Assembly: GCA_012512855.1 (NCBI GenBank)
Contig: JAAZDK010000244.1
Span: 1 to 34,560, forward strand
Direction of reading: 5' to 3'
Source of the DNA: Clostridiales bacterium
GTDB taxonomy: Bacteria; Bacillota; Clostridia; Lachnospirales; Lachnospiraceae
Length of the DNA stretch: 34,560 nucleotides
Below are positions 7,779 to 16,560 of the stretch, piece after piece. A program made the translations under genes and the position numbers. Numbering within the stretch: the stretch's first letter is position 1; the number at the start of each line of letters is the position of its first letter. The notes beneath the pieces were generated by a model. It saw nothing but the letters and a program-made list of their open reading frames with translations, made no database searches and was not told the origin of the DNA.

Positions 7779-9122
7779 CTATTTTTTTCTGAACTTTGAA
7801 ATAAAAAAGCCGTCCGTATCATACATGCCCTGTATCAGCTGCAGATAACCCTCCTTTGCCGTATCGGTCCTCAAAGTGGCAGGCAGCGCTTCATAAATAC
7901 TTACTGCCTCAAAATCAAAATTATCTAAAAACCACTCCCGCACGCCTGTGTTTTCATCAGGATTGACGGTGCAGGTGCTATAAAGCAATATACCACCCGG
8001 CTTTAGATAGCCGGCTGCAACCTTAAGAATTTTTCTTTGCAGCTCTATTAGCCCATCAATCTGTTCCCTTGTCAGCTTATATTTTATATCTGCCTTTTTG
8101 CCTATAACCCCCAGACCTGAGCAGGGTAAATCGGCTATCACAAGATCTAGCCGGCCTGCAAGGCGCTCATCAGGCACAGTCGCATCCCAAAGCTGCGTCT
8201 CAACATTTCCACAGCCCAGACGCCTTATATTTTCTTCTATAAGGCCAATCTTATAATCGGAAATATCCCTTGCGTAAACCTTTGATGCAGTCTGGGCCGC
8301 ATGCAATGCCTTTCCTCCCGGAGCAGCACAGACATCCAGCACCAAATCTCCTTCCTTAATGCCTGCTATATGGCAGACCAGCATGGAGCTGACATCCTGA
8401 ACTATAAAATATCCGGCTTTAAAGGAATCCAGCTTTTCCAGGTAGTCATAGTTTTTAATTTTAAAGGCATAATCCAGATAGGGGCTTTCCTCAACCGTTA
8501 CCCCCTCCTGACGCAAAAGCGCCTTCAATCTCTCTGGTGAAAGCTTGCCTGTGTTGCAGCGGATACTTGTCTGTCTTTCCTGCAGGGATGAGGCCAGCAT
8601 CGCCCTGGCATTGTCATATCCATAGCGATCGGCCAGCATAGAAGCTAGCCAGATTGGACAGGAGTAATATACGCTTAGGTATTCCTTCGGGTTTTTTGCC
8701 GGATCGGGAAATTGAATTCTTCCGGCATTTCGTGCAATATTGCGAAGAATAGCGTTTACAAAGCCTGACAGCTGGTAAAAGCCTCGCCTCTTGGTCAGCT
8801 TAACCGCTTCATTGCAGGCTGCCGAGTGCGGAATCTGCTCCATGTACAGTATCTGATATGCCCCCTCCCTAAGTATACAGCGTATTTGCGGCTTCATCCT
8901 TCTTACCGGGAGGGATGAAAATTGATCAATTATATAATCCAGTCTCATGTATATCTTAACTGTACCAATAAATAATCTGGTTATAAATGCACGTTCCTGT
9001 TTGTCAAGCTGCTGATGCCTTTTTAAGGTATCCGCCAGCACCTTGTGGCTGTACCCATCCCCCTCAATTACCTCCATCAGCATGTCCAAAACCAGTTCGC
9101 GCCCACAAGGCCTATCTGTCAC
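7779..9122 (-). CDS. rsmB: 16S rRNA (cytosine-967 C5) methyltransferase RsmB
   Basis: A two-domain protein: an N-terminal NusB-like RNA-binding helical domain (about 1-140) and a C-terminal SAM-dependent RNA m5C methyltransferase. The SAM loop is DVCAAPGGKALHAA. Catalytic regions are ADLPCSGLG with the motif IV cysteine and YSTCTVNPDEN with the motif VI cysteine. The GTG start at 9122 is chosen because GGAGG lies 8 bases upstream, giving 447 residues; a TTG at 9140 would extend it by 6 residues but lacks such a site. The start overlaps the end of the upstream protease gene by 11 bases, suggesting translational coupling. Confidence 0.95.
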   Translation of the reverse strand: MTDRPCGRELVLDMLMEVIEGDGYSHKVLADTLKRHQQLDKQERAFITRLFIGTVKIYMRLDYIIDQFSSLPVRRMKPQIRCILREGAYQILYMEQIPHSAACNEAVKLTKRRGFYQLSGFVNAILRNIARNAGRIQFPDPAKNPKEYLSVYYSCPIWLASMLADRYGYDNARAMLASSLQERQTSIRCNTGKLSPERLKALLRQEGVTVEESPYLDYAFKIKNYDYLEKLDSFKAGYFIVQDVSSMLVCHIAGIKEGDLVLDVCAAPGGKALHAAQTASKVYARDISDYKIGLIEENIRRLGCGNVETQLWDATVPDERLAGRLDLVIADLPCSGLGVIGKKADIKYKLTREQIDGLIELQRKILKVAAGYLKPGGILLYSTCTVNPDENTGVREWFLDNFDFEAVSIYEALPATLRTDTAKEGYLQLIQGMYDTDGFFISKFRKK

Positions 9123-9840
9123 GCTTTCTTCCTCCGCCAAACAGGATAATCAGTCTTAATAGCTGCAGAATAGTGGCAGCTGCTGCAGCAACATAGGTCA
9201 AAGCAGCCGCATCCAGCACCTTTTTTGACTGGCTCAGCTCATCCCCGTAAAGTATACCGGTTTCAGAAAGTCTGGCTATTGCCCGTTTAGATGCATTGAA
9301 TTCCACCGGCAGGGTAACTAGCTGGAACAATACTGCTGCAGAAAACAGTATAATACCGAGATTTATCAAAAACTGATTGTAGCTTAATATAACTCCAAGA
9401 ATTATTATAGGCCAGGCCATCATCGAACCGAAATTGGCTATCGGCACAATGGTACTTCTTAAAACCAGTGGGGCATATGAGGTCTGATGCTGAATTGCAT
9501 GTCCGCATTCATGGGCAGCTACTCCTATTGCCGCCAGGCTGTCCGACCCATAAACCGAATCCGACAAACGCAAAACTTTTCTTCTTGGATCATAATGATC
9601 GGTCAATGAGCCGGAAACCCGTTCAATCCGTACATCATATATGCCACAGCTGTAAAGAATTTTCTCGGCCGCCTGGGCTCCGGTCATTCCTGTCCTGCTT
9701 CTGACCCCGGAATAGCGGGAAAAGGTGCTCTTAACCCTAAATGAAGCAAATAAGGAAATGAGTACGCCGATCAGTACCAGTATATAGGTCGGATCAAAAT
9801 ATGGATAATAGCCGTATCCGTAACCATATAACAATACCAT
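9112..9840 (-). CDS. yugP: Membrane zinc metallopeptidase, YugP family
   Basis: A 242-residue integral membrane protein of the neutral zinc metallopeptidase (YugP, DUF2268-like) family. An N-terminal Tyr/Gly-rich stretch leads into a membrane helix at about 18-36. The zinc site AAHECGHAIQH (HExxH) is near residue 124. Two further helices follow (about 145-185) and a third hydrophobic segment is near the C-terminus, which ends in a basic tail. The ATG at 9840 has an AGAGGTG site. Its position between fmt and rsmB is conserved in many Clostridia. The substrate is not established; membrane protein quality control is an inference. Confidence 0.9.
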   Translation of the reverse strand: MVLLYGYGYGYYPYFDPTYILVLIGVLISLFASFRVKSTFSRYSGVRSRTGMTGAQAAEKILYSCGIYDVRIERVSGSLTDHYDPRRKVLRLSDSVYGSDSLAAIGVAAHECGHAIQHQTSYAPLVLRSTIVPIANFGSMMAWPIIILGVILSYNQFLINLGIILFSAAVLFQLVTLPVEFNASKRAIARLSETGILYGDELSQSKKVLDAAALTYVAAAAATILQLLRLIILFGGGRKRDR

Positions 9841-9922
9841 TATATACACCTCTTTCGTCACATATTACGATATAATCCTATGCCTTTATGAATCCAAATA
9901 TATTCAAATATAATAAAAAAAT

Positions 9923-10861
9923 TCAGCCCAGCAGGCAGCCGCAGGCCAGCTTATAGCCCCGCAGGAAGGCATCTGCCGGGAGTCTTTTCTTACCTTCAAG
10001 CTGCAGCTCCTTTATCAGCAGCTTGCCCTCTCCGGTCTTGACCACGATGGCATCCCTGCGAAGCTCTATTATCTCACCCGGCCTGGCGGCGTAGGATGCC
10101 TCATCATCCTCTTCTACTGCAGCCTTCCATATCTTCAGGGTCTTGCCGTCAAGGAAGGTAAAGGCGCTGGGCCAGGGATCAAGGCCTCTTACCATCCGTT
10201 CAAGCTTTACTGCAGGCTGGGAAAAATCAAGCCTTCCCATATCCTTGCTGATCATCTTTACATATGTGGCCTGTTCATGATCCTGCTTTATCCTTACAGC
10301 AGTTTTATTTTCAATCTGCTCAAGGGCGGTAAGAAGACAGCTTGCCCCCAGGGCAGCCATCTTCTCAAAGAGGCTTCCGCCGGTTTCATCCGGCTCTATG
10401 ACCAGCTTTTCCTGCAAAATAACATCTCCAGTATCAATACCCTCATCCATATACATAATGCTGATGCCTGTTTCAGTCTCTCCATCAAGTATGGCATATT
10501 GTATGGGGGCTGCTCCCCTGTATTTGGGCAAAAGGGAGGCATGCACATTAATGCAGCCGTATTTCGGAATATCCAGCAATGCCTTTGGCAATATCTGTCC
10601 AAAAGCGGCAACAATTATTGCATCCGGCTTAAGCTCATTTAATAAATCAAGAAATTGCGGCTCCTTCACCTTATTTGGCTGGTATACGACTAGCCCATGC
10701 ATTAATGCCAGCTCCTTGACAGGTGAGGCGCTAAGCTTCTGGTTCCTGCCCTTTTTCTTGTCAGGCTGTGTAACCACAGCCAAAATTTCATGTCTTGAGC
10801 CAATAAGGCCCTCCAGTATCGTAGCCGCAAAATCCGGTGTACCCATGAAAATCAGCTTCAT
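9923..10861 (-). CDS. fmt: Methionyl-tRNA formyltransferase
   Basis: A 312-residue cytoplasmic enzyme that formylates initiator Met-tRNA using 10-formyl-tetrahydrofolate. The formyltransferase domain begins MKLIFMGTPDFA. The folate/catalytic segment NVHASLLPKYRGAAPIQYAI contains the catalytic Asn and His, and the catalytic Asp is in MDEGIDTGDV. The C-terminal tRNA-binding OB-like domain starts near residue 205. The ATG at 10861 follows AAAGGGTG; a GTG three codons upstream is less well placed. It follows def by 21 bases, and the two act at opposite ends of N-formyl-methionine metabolism. Confidence 0.97.
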   Translation of the reverse strand: MKLIFMGTPDFAATILEGLIGSRHEILAVVTQPDKKKGRNQKLSASPVKELALMHGLVVYQPNKVKEPQFLDLLNELKPDAIIVAAFGQILPKALLDIPKYGCINVHASLLPKYRGAAPIQYAILDGETETGISIMYMDEGIDTGDVILQEKLVIEPDETGGSLFEKMAALGASCLLTALEQIENKTAVRIKQDHEQATYVKMISKDMGRLDFSQPAVKLERMVRGLDPWPSAFTFLDGKTLKIWKAAVEEDDEASYAARPGEIIELRRDAIVVKTGEGKLLIKELQLEGKKRLPADAFLRGYKLACGCLLG

Positions 10862-10882
10862 CACTAACACCCTTTCAAGAAT

Positions 10883-11368
10883 TTATCCCTCGTCCTCTTC
10901 TTCTGTTACATCCCTCAGACCGCCTTCAGCCTTCTCAGGATAAAGTATGCCGTTTAAATGGTCAATCTCATGGCAGAGGGCTCTGGCCATAAGCTCTGTT
11001 CCCTCCACCCTTATTTCCTCCATATTTTCATTGAAGGCCTTTACCTTAACATAATTTGGCCTCGTTACGGTTCCTACCTTGCCGGGAATGCTAAGGCAGC
11101 CCTCATCTCCTGTCTGTTCACCTTCGCTTTCCAGAATTTCAGGATTAATTAATACTATTGGATTATTTCCTTCCTCAGATACATCTATTACAATAATCCT
11201 TTTCAAAACTCCCACCTGCGGAGCAGCCAGTCCGACACCACCGGCATAATACATGGTATCTATCATATCCTCAATTAATTCCCTGGTCTTTTTATCAACT
11301 TCCTTAACCTCTTTGCTTATCTTGTTTAGTACCTTGTCTCCATATTCCCTTATGTTTCTGATTGCCAT
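10883..11368 (-). CDS. def: Peptide deformylase
   Basis: A 161-residue metalloenzyme that removes the formyl group from new polypeptides. All three signature motifs are present: GVGLAAPQVG (44-53), EGCLSIPG (89-96) with the metal-binding Cys, and HEIDH (133-137) with two metal-binding His and the catalytic Glu. The C-terminus is a short acidic tail. The ATG start has GAGAGGAATG upstream. It lies between priA and fmt, the usual cluster. The 178-base AT-rich gap upstream could hold a promoter, but I see no convincing -35/-10 pair. Confidence 0.97.
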   Translation of the reverse strand: MAIRNIREYGDKVLNKISKEVKEVDKKTRELIEDMIDTMYYAGGVGLAAPQVGVLKRIIVIDVSEEGNNPIVLINPEILESEGEQTGDEGCLSIPGKVGTVTRPNYVKVKAFNENMEEIRVEGTELMARALCHEIDHLNGILYPEKAEGGLRDVTEEEDEG

Positions 11369-11546
11369 AATATCATTCCTCTCATACTTGTACTTGTTTA
11401 CATATTTTATTCTATAGGAAAATTCGGAAATACTTCATGAAAATAGTTCATACAGAACAAAACAGCTCCTTCTAATAATGTTATACCATATTATTATGAA
11501 ATTTTAGTGATTTAATTTAATTTTAATGATAAATTAAGCTATTGTC
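11369..11546. other. AT-rich intergenic spacer between priA and def
   Basis: No gene is visible. It contains an AT-only inverted repeat TAATAAT/ATTATTA around 11474-11497 with a 10-base loop. That dyad could be a protein-binding site or weak mRNA structure; nothing stronger can be supported. Confidence 0.35.
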
Positions 11547-13790
11547 CTAATAGCCGCTCATCGGATCAAAATCAAACATGAGGTTGCAGCCGCTAAACTG
11601 CTGCGAATATATAAAATAACCCTCAATATAATTCTTAATATTTACCAAACTATTATAATCATCGTGCTTAATATAAATAAGCTGTCGGTAGATATCATTC
11701 AGCTTTGACAGGCTGGCCGGTGCAGGCCCGATTATGTCCGCATCTATTTTCTGCTCCTGGATAAACAGCCTGGCTGCCTCCCCCAGCAGGGATACGGCCC
11801 GCTCTGCCTGCTCCAGGCTGGCAGATGTAACCAGCATCAACAGGATATGGGACGTTGGAGGGTATTTCATCAGTCTTCTGTACAGCAGCTCCTGTTCAAA
11901 AAAGGCTTCATAATTTCCATCGGCTGCAGCTACGATGCTGTAATGCTCCGGATGATAGGTCTGTATAACCACCTCTCCGGGAAGAACGTCCCTTCCCGCC
12001 CGTCCTGCCGCCTGGCACAAAAGCTGGAAGGTCCTTTCACCGGCCCTGAAATCCCCTGTATAAAGTGACAAGTCGGCAGCTATTATACCCACCAGGGTCA
12101 CAGCAGGAAAATCATGCCCCTTGACTATCATCTGAGTACCAATCAGGATATCGGCTTCCTGCCGGGAAAAGGCTGATAGTATAGTCTCATAGTCTCCCTT
12201 GTTTTTTGTGGTGTCGGCGTCCATTCTGAGTACCCTGGCGCCAGGAAACTCCTTCTTAACCAGCTCCTCCACCTTCTGGGTTCCGGTGCCAAAGGCGGCA
12301 ATATATTTTGAACCGCATTCAGGACAGAGATCAGGCTGGCTTATGCTGTAACCACAATAGTGGCATATCAAAAGCCTGTTGTTATGGGCCGTCAATGATA
12401 CGTCACAGTGGGGACATTTAACCACATAACCGCAGCTACGGCAGGATACAAAGCCTGCATAGCCTCTTCTGTTTAAAAAAAGCATTATCTGCTCCCGTCT
12501 GGATAGCCGGTCATTAATCAATTCCTTCAGCTTTGCGCTGAATATTGATTTATTCTTCCTTTTTAGCTCATCACGTAAATCAACTATCCACACGGTAGGC
12601 TGCCCCGCCGCCTTGGCCCTGTGCCTTAGGGTATAAAGCTTAAGCTCTCCTCTGCTTGCCTTAAGGTAGGATTCCAGCGACGGGGTGGCGGACCCCAGTA
12701 TCACGCAGCTGCCCGTCAGCTGCGCTCTTTTAATGGCGACATCAACCGCATGGTATTTGGGTACGGACTCGCTTTTATAGCTGTATTCATGCTCCTCATC
12801 TATAATTATCAGTCCCAGATTCGGAAAAGGCGTAAACAGTGCGGATCTGGGGCCTATAATAATATCTATTTCACCGTTTTTTGCTCTGATGCTTTGATCA
12901 TAACGTTCTCCCTGGGACATTCTTGAGTTCAAAATGCTGACCCGATCACCAAAACGCCGCCAGAAACGGCTCACCGTCTGATAAGTAAGGGCAATCTCCG
13001 GTATCAGCATTATCACCTGCTTGCCCCTGCCAATAACATAGGATATTATCTCCATGTAAACCTCGGTTTTGCCGCTTCCTGTAATTCCATGAATCAAATA
13101 GCCCAATCTTTTGCCTTCTTCATAATCCCTGATAAAATCATCAACTATCCTTCTTTGCTCCTCGTTCAGCTCAATCCTGTTGTACTCAGACGACTCTAGC
13201 TTTACAGGATTTCTGTATATCTGCTCGGAGCTGAGCCTGGCTATTCTCATATTGCATAGATAGTCAATGCTTTCTCTCGGTATCCTTAAATCCTTTACCG
13301 CCCTGTTGTAATCGATGGTTCCTTCCTCCAGCAAGGCCTCCAGCAGTCTCAACCTGGCTTTATTGTTCTTTTTGCGAAATTCCTCACACAGGCGGGCTGC
13401 TTCCTGCTCCGAAACTGCCAGCGATAAGCTGCGCACCTGTTTTGTCTTAACCGTCTTGCGGACAGGCATCACGCTTTTTAGCGCATCATTCATCGTACCC
13501 CCGAAATTTTCCTTTATCCAATAAGCAAGCCAGATAAGATGGCTTTCTATAACGGGGGCATTTTCCACCTTTATAATGGGCTTAATCAGCTGTTCATCTA
13601 TTTTGGGGCTGTCGGAAAGACCAACAATATAGCCGTTTATTTTACGTGACCCCTTGCCAAAGGGAACGAGAACCGGCGCACCGATGACGGCACTTTCCAG
13701 CAGCTCATCAGGTATTCCGTACTGATAAGTCCTGTCAAGACTCTCAAGGGATATATCGATAATTATATCGGCATAGCTCCTATACGACAT
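11547..13790 (-). CDS. priA: Primosomal replication restart helicase PriA
   Basis: A 747-residue superfamily-2 DNA helicase that reloads the replisome at stalled forks. The N-terminal 3'-end-binding domain covers about 1-110. The Walker A motif GITGSGKTEVY is at about 235-245 and Walker B DEEH at 331-334. A zinc-binding insert has paired cysteines (CRSCGYVVKCPHC ... CHYCGY ... CPECGS), followed by helicase motif GTQMIVKGHDF and QAAGRAGR. Length is normal. The ATG start is preceded by AAAGGAG. It lies 30 bases downstream of murE and probably shares its transcript. Confidence 0.97.
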   Translation of the reverse strand: MSYRSYADIIIDISLESLDRTYQYGIPDELLESAVIGAPVLVPFGKGSRKINGYIVGLSDSPKIDEQLIKPIIKVENAPVIESHLIWLAYWIKENFGGTMNDALKSVMPVRKTVKTKQVRSLSLAVSEQEAARLCEEFRKKNNKARLRLLEALLEEGTIDYNRAVKDLRIPRESIDYLCNMRIARLSSEQIYRNPVKLESSEYNRIELNEEQRRIVDDFIRDYEEGKRLGYLIHGITGSGKTEVYMEIISYVIGRGKQVIMLIPEIALTYQTVSRFWRRFGDRVSILNSRMSQGERYDQSIRAKNGEIDIIIGPRSALFTPFPNLGLIIIDEEHEYSYKSESVPKYHAVDVAIKRAQLTGSCVILGSATPSLESYLKASRGELKLYTLRHRAKAAGQPTVWIVDLRDELKRKNKSIFSAKLKELINDRLSRREQIMLFLNRRGYAGFVSCRSCGYVVKCPHCDVSLTAHNNRLLICHYCGYSISQPDLCPECGSKYIAAFGTGTQKVEELVKKEFPGARVLRMDADTTKNKGDYETILSAFSRQEADILIGTQMIVKGHDFPAVTLVGIIAADLSLYTGDFRAGERTFQLLCQAAGRAGRDVLPGEVVIQTYHPEHYSIVAAADGNYEAFFEQELLYRRLMKYPPTSHILLMLVTSASLEQAERAVSLLGEAARLFIQEQKIDADIIGPAPASLSKLNDIYRQLIYIKHDDYNSLVNIKNYIEGYFIYSQQFSGCNLMFDFDPMSGY

Positions 13791-13820
13791 GGTGCGCTCT
13801 CCTTTGTTAAAATTTTTGCT

Positions 13821-15297
13821 TCAGCCCTCAATACCTGACAGGGCCTCAGCCACCAGCTCCCTGTCATCCATATGGTGCTTGACTCCGCGAATTTCCTGAT
13901 AATTTTCATGTCCCTTGCCGGCAATAACGATAATATCGCCCTCCATGGCATTGGTAATGCAATATTTAATGGCTTCCCTGCGGTCAATTATCTCTACATA
14001 TTTGCCTGGGCCCTTTTTAACACCGGTGACTATATCGGCTATAATGCTCTCCGGCTCCTCCCACCTGGGATTATCACTTGTTACCACAGTAAGATCGGCC
14101 AGTCTTGAAGAAACCTCTCCCATCTCAAAACGCCTGTCCCTTGACCGGTTTCCACCGCAGCCAAACAGGCATACCAGTCTTTTCGGATTATATTCCCTTA
14201 AGGATTTTAGCAGGCTCTCCAAACTCATGGCATTATGGGCATAATCGATCATTACGGTGTAATTGCCCTTTACAGGTACCAGCTCAACCCTGCCTTTTAC
14301 CTTAATCCGGCCAAGTGCCTCCTGTATAGCTTCATTTTCAGCGCCTAGCTGCCTGCATATAGCTATGGCACAGAGTGAATTATAAATATTGAATTTCCCG
14401 GGTATGTTCATCCTGACATCCATACTGACCATACCCTCAGCCCGGTAAGAGATACCTAAAAAGCCGGGGCCCTGAATAAGCTCTGCGTCAGCTGCCCTGA
14501 AATCCGCTTTCTTATCAAAGCCGAAGGTAAAAAGGGTGCAGCTGTGTCCCTGCAAAATTTCCTCGGCATGCGGGTCGTCGATATTGACCAGTCCGGTTTT
14601 GCATTTACGGAACAATAAGCTTTTACTTCTTAAGTAGTCGTCAAAGTCCGTATGCTCCGCCCCTCCTATATGATCCGGCTGCAGATTGGTAAATACTCCG
14701 TAATCAAAGGTAAATCCGTCAATACGGTTGTGCTTCAGCCCCTGTGATGAAGCCTCCATCACCACGCTGTCGCAGCCGGCCTCAACCATTCTGGCCATAT
14801 ATTTCTGAATCAGATATGATTCAGGAGTAGTATTATTATTGGGTATTGCCTCATTTCCTATAATGGTTTCAATAGTACCTATCAGGCCCACCTTCCTGCC
14901 TATATTCTCCAGTATAGCCTTAATCATGTATGTAGTAGTCGTCTTGCCCTTGGTACCGGTAACTCCTATAGTAACCAGCTTTTTTGCAGGATGATCAAAA
15001 AAGGCGGCCGACATATACGCGAGTGCCTTGCGGCTGCTTTGAACCTTAATAACCGTAATCGGAGCGTCCGGCCTGACATCCCTTTCCACCACCAGGGCAG
15101 CCGCTCCTTTTTCAATCGCTTCCTCGATATGCTTATGGCCATCCGTTACCGCGCCTGATATGCAAAAGAATACCGCTCCCGGTTTGATTTCATTTCTGGT
15201 ATCATAAGCCAAATCTGTGATCGGAATATGAAGCTCTCCCTGCAAGCATTCATATTCCACTTCCTTTATTAAATAATCCAGATACATAATTTTGTCC
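13821..15297 (-). CDS. murE: UDP-MurNAc-tripeptide synthetase (meso-diaminopimelate-adding ligase)
   Basis: A 492-residue ATP-dependent Mur ligase that adds the third residue of the peptidoglycan stem peptide. Domains in order are the N-terminal UDP-binding domain, the ATP-binding centre (GVTGTKGKTTTTYM) and the C-terminal ligase domain. The motif DNPRWEEP is the signature associated with meso-diaminopimelate rather than lysine. The ATG at 15297 (MYLDYLIKEV) is chosen because GGGGAGGAC lies 6-8 bases upstream; a reading from 15440 would add 47 residues unlike any Mur ligase. A promoter is visible about 130 bases upstream, giving a leader of roughly 125 bases. Confidence 0.96.
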
Positions 15298-15429
15298 TCC
15301 CCGATAAAAAGTCCATACTGCCGATAATACGCTTGCAAACGGCAAGAGCCTTCAAACTGGCGGTTATGTCCTATCCTGCAGATAGTCTCTTTATATTTAT
15401 ATGTACTAAAATTTAATTTCACATATATA

Positions 15430-15457
15430 ATTATAGGCATTTCATTTTTTTTGTAAA
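15430..15457 (-). promoter_or_regulatory. Predicted sigma-A promoter of murE
   Basis: On the minus strand, TTTACA (15452-15457) is separated by 16 bases from a consensus TATAAT (15430-15435). It points toward murE, with a predicted start of transcription near 15423. The resulting leader is about 125 bases. Good match, correctly placed, unverified. Confidence 0.65.
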
Positions 15458-15487
15458 GGAAAAACGGCTTTTGTTAAAAATAACTAA

Positions 15488-15516
15488 TTGATAATAATGT
15501 CAAAATGTGTTATAAT
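15488..15516 (+). promoter_or_regulatory. Near-consensus sigma-A promoter on the plus strand with no gene downstream
   Basis: TTGATA (15488-15493), a 17-base spacer, then TATAAT (15511-15516), with an extended TGT just before the -10. It is divergent from the murE promoter and only 30 bases from it. Nothing coding follows on the plus strand before the terminator at 15841-15877. Confidence 0.6.
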
Positions 15517-15758
15517 AATCCAATCATTCCATTGAAGAGACATTTTACATTAACTGATTGCATAAATTCCTGCCGGGATAAGCACCCTGGTCCTGATTAG
15601 GCATATCATTTTACGAAAATTTTCAGTTTAATTTTATATAAGATGGCTTAATTTTCCTAATAAAAGTAATATTTTACTTGAAAAAATTTTTAAAATTAAG
15701 TAAATATTCCCTTTTTTTATAAAAATGATAAAAAAGTCCTATTTTAACAATAAACCTC

Positions 15759-15787
15759 TTTTCAAATTATGTTAAATTTTGTATAAT
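15759..15787 (+). promoter_or_regulatory. Second possible plus-strand promoter inside the gap
   Basis: TTTTCA (15759-15764), a 17-base spacer and a consensus TATAAT (15782-15787). In such AT-rich sequence a TATAAT alone is weak evidence, but it lies about 85 bases before the terminator and could make a short RNA. Confidence 0.3.
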
Positions 15788-15840
15788 AGCAACAGATGCA
15801 TAACCAACATATGCACGACATATTCCCCAATACACATAAG

Positions 15841-15877
15841 AAGGCTGTCACAGAACGATCGGAATAGTGACAGCCTT
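15841..15877. terminator. Strong two-way hairpin terminator
   Basis: AAGGCTGTCAC (15841-15851) pairs perfectly with GTGACAGCCTT (15867-15877) across a 15-base loop. On the minus strand it lies 8 bases past the response-regulator stop; on the plus strand it is followed by a T-rich stretch and would end the candidate small RNA. Confidence 0.8.
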
Positions 15878-15885
15878 CTTTGTCT

Positions 15886-16509
15886 CTATATTTCACTGCC
15901 AAAAATTTTTCTGGTATACAGGACAGCTTCAACCCTGTTATTAAGGTTAAGCTTGCTTAGAATATTGCTGATATGCTTTTTTGTAGTCCCTTCCGAAATA
16001 AATAAAGCATTGCTGATTTGTGCATTGGTCATTCCCCTACTCAAATGCACCAGTATTTCCTTTTCCCTGTCGGTCAGGCCCAAAAGCTCCTTTGGCATAA
16101 AGCCGTTCATGGACTGCTGCACAATCTGTGGGGAATAATACTTGCCTCCCCTGCTGACAACCTGCAGGGCATACACTATATCCTCGATAAAGGCATCCTT
16201 GATAATATAGGCATCCACATTTAATTCCATGGCTTTTTTATAATCAAAGACATTCACCGACGATGTCAGAATAACTCTCTTTATTTCAGGATAAGAATCC
16301 TTTACCGCAAGTACCAGCTCAAAACCATTCTCCTTTCCCAGGTTGATGTCTATTATGATAATATCTATCTGCTGCCTTTTCAAAGCAGTCATCGCAGCAG
16401 CAATATTGCTGGCTTCATATATTTCATGCTCTTTATTCACTGACAGAATATCGATAATACCTCTCCTCACCAAAGGATGATCATCCACCACTAATATACT
16501 GCTAGCCAT
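15886..16509 (-). CDS. NarL/FixJ-family response regulator
   Basis: A 207-residue two-domain regulator. The receiver domain has the acidic pair Asp9-Asp10, phosphorylation site Asp54 in IIIDINLG, the Thr/Ser switch region VILTSS and a conserved Lys in AYIIKDAF. The C-terminal LuxR-type helix-turn-helix is LTDREKEILVHLSRGMTNAQ followed by ISNALFISEGTTKKHISNI. ATG start with AAGGGGAACG. It is downstream of its histidine kinase, 51 bases away, and closes the minus-strand cassette before a strong terminator. The nearby fibre/matrix genes are plausible targets, but no binding site can be named. Confidence 0.93.
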   Translation of the reverse strand: MASSILVVDDHPLVRRGIIDILSVNKEHEIYEASNIAAAMTALKRQQIDIIIIDINLGKENGFELVLAVKDSYPEIKRVILTSSVNVFDYKKAMELNVDAYIIKDAFIEDIVYALQVVSRGGKYYSPQIVQQSMNGFMPKELLGLTDREKEILVHLSRGMTNAQISNALFISEGTTKKHISNILSKLNLNNRVEAVLYTRKIFGSEI

Positions 16510-16560
16510 TTATGCGTTCCCCTTTCATTATTCTTCATTTATATCAAGTATGACTAAGAG

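Larger units (their letters stand above)
15523..15880 (+). ncRNA. Candidate small RNA from the murE/response-regulator gap
   Basis: This 358-base plus-strand interval begins about 7 bases after a near-consensus promoter and ends at a strong hairpin terminator followed by CTTCTTTGTCT. It has no plausible protein gene. A local hairpin is visible at CCGGG-ataagcac-CCTGG near 15574-15591, and the middle is very AT-rich. A second promoter-like site at 15759-15787 could produce a shorter RNA of about 85 bases. I do not recognise it as 6S RNA, SRP RNA, tmRNA, RNase P RNA or a riboswitch. The feature is inferred only from its promoter and terminator. Confidence 0.35.

Noticed and set aside
9862-9922. 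Possible promoter TTGGAT-17-TATATC before the metalloprotease gene
   Set aside because: Only three and four of six bases match; the region is simply AT-rich.
15298-15423. Riboswitch or T-box in the murE leader
   Set aside because: Only short 5-bp stems are visible; no T-box sequence or known riboswitch core.
15796-15867. 23-codon plus-strand frame with five His in its first 14 residues, resembling a his leader peptide
   Set aside because: No ribosome-binding site, runs into the terminator stem, and no histidine biosynthesis gene follows on that strand.
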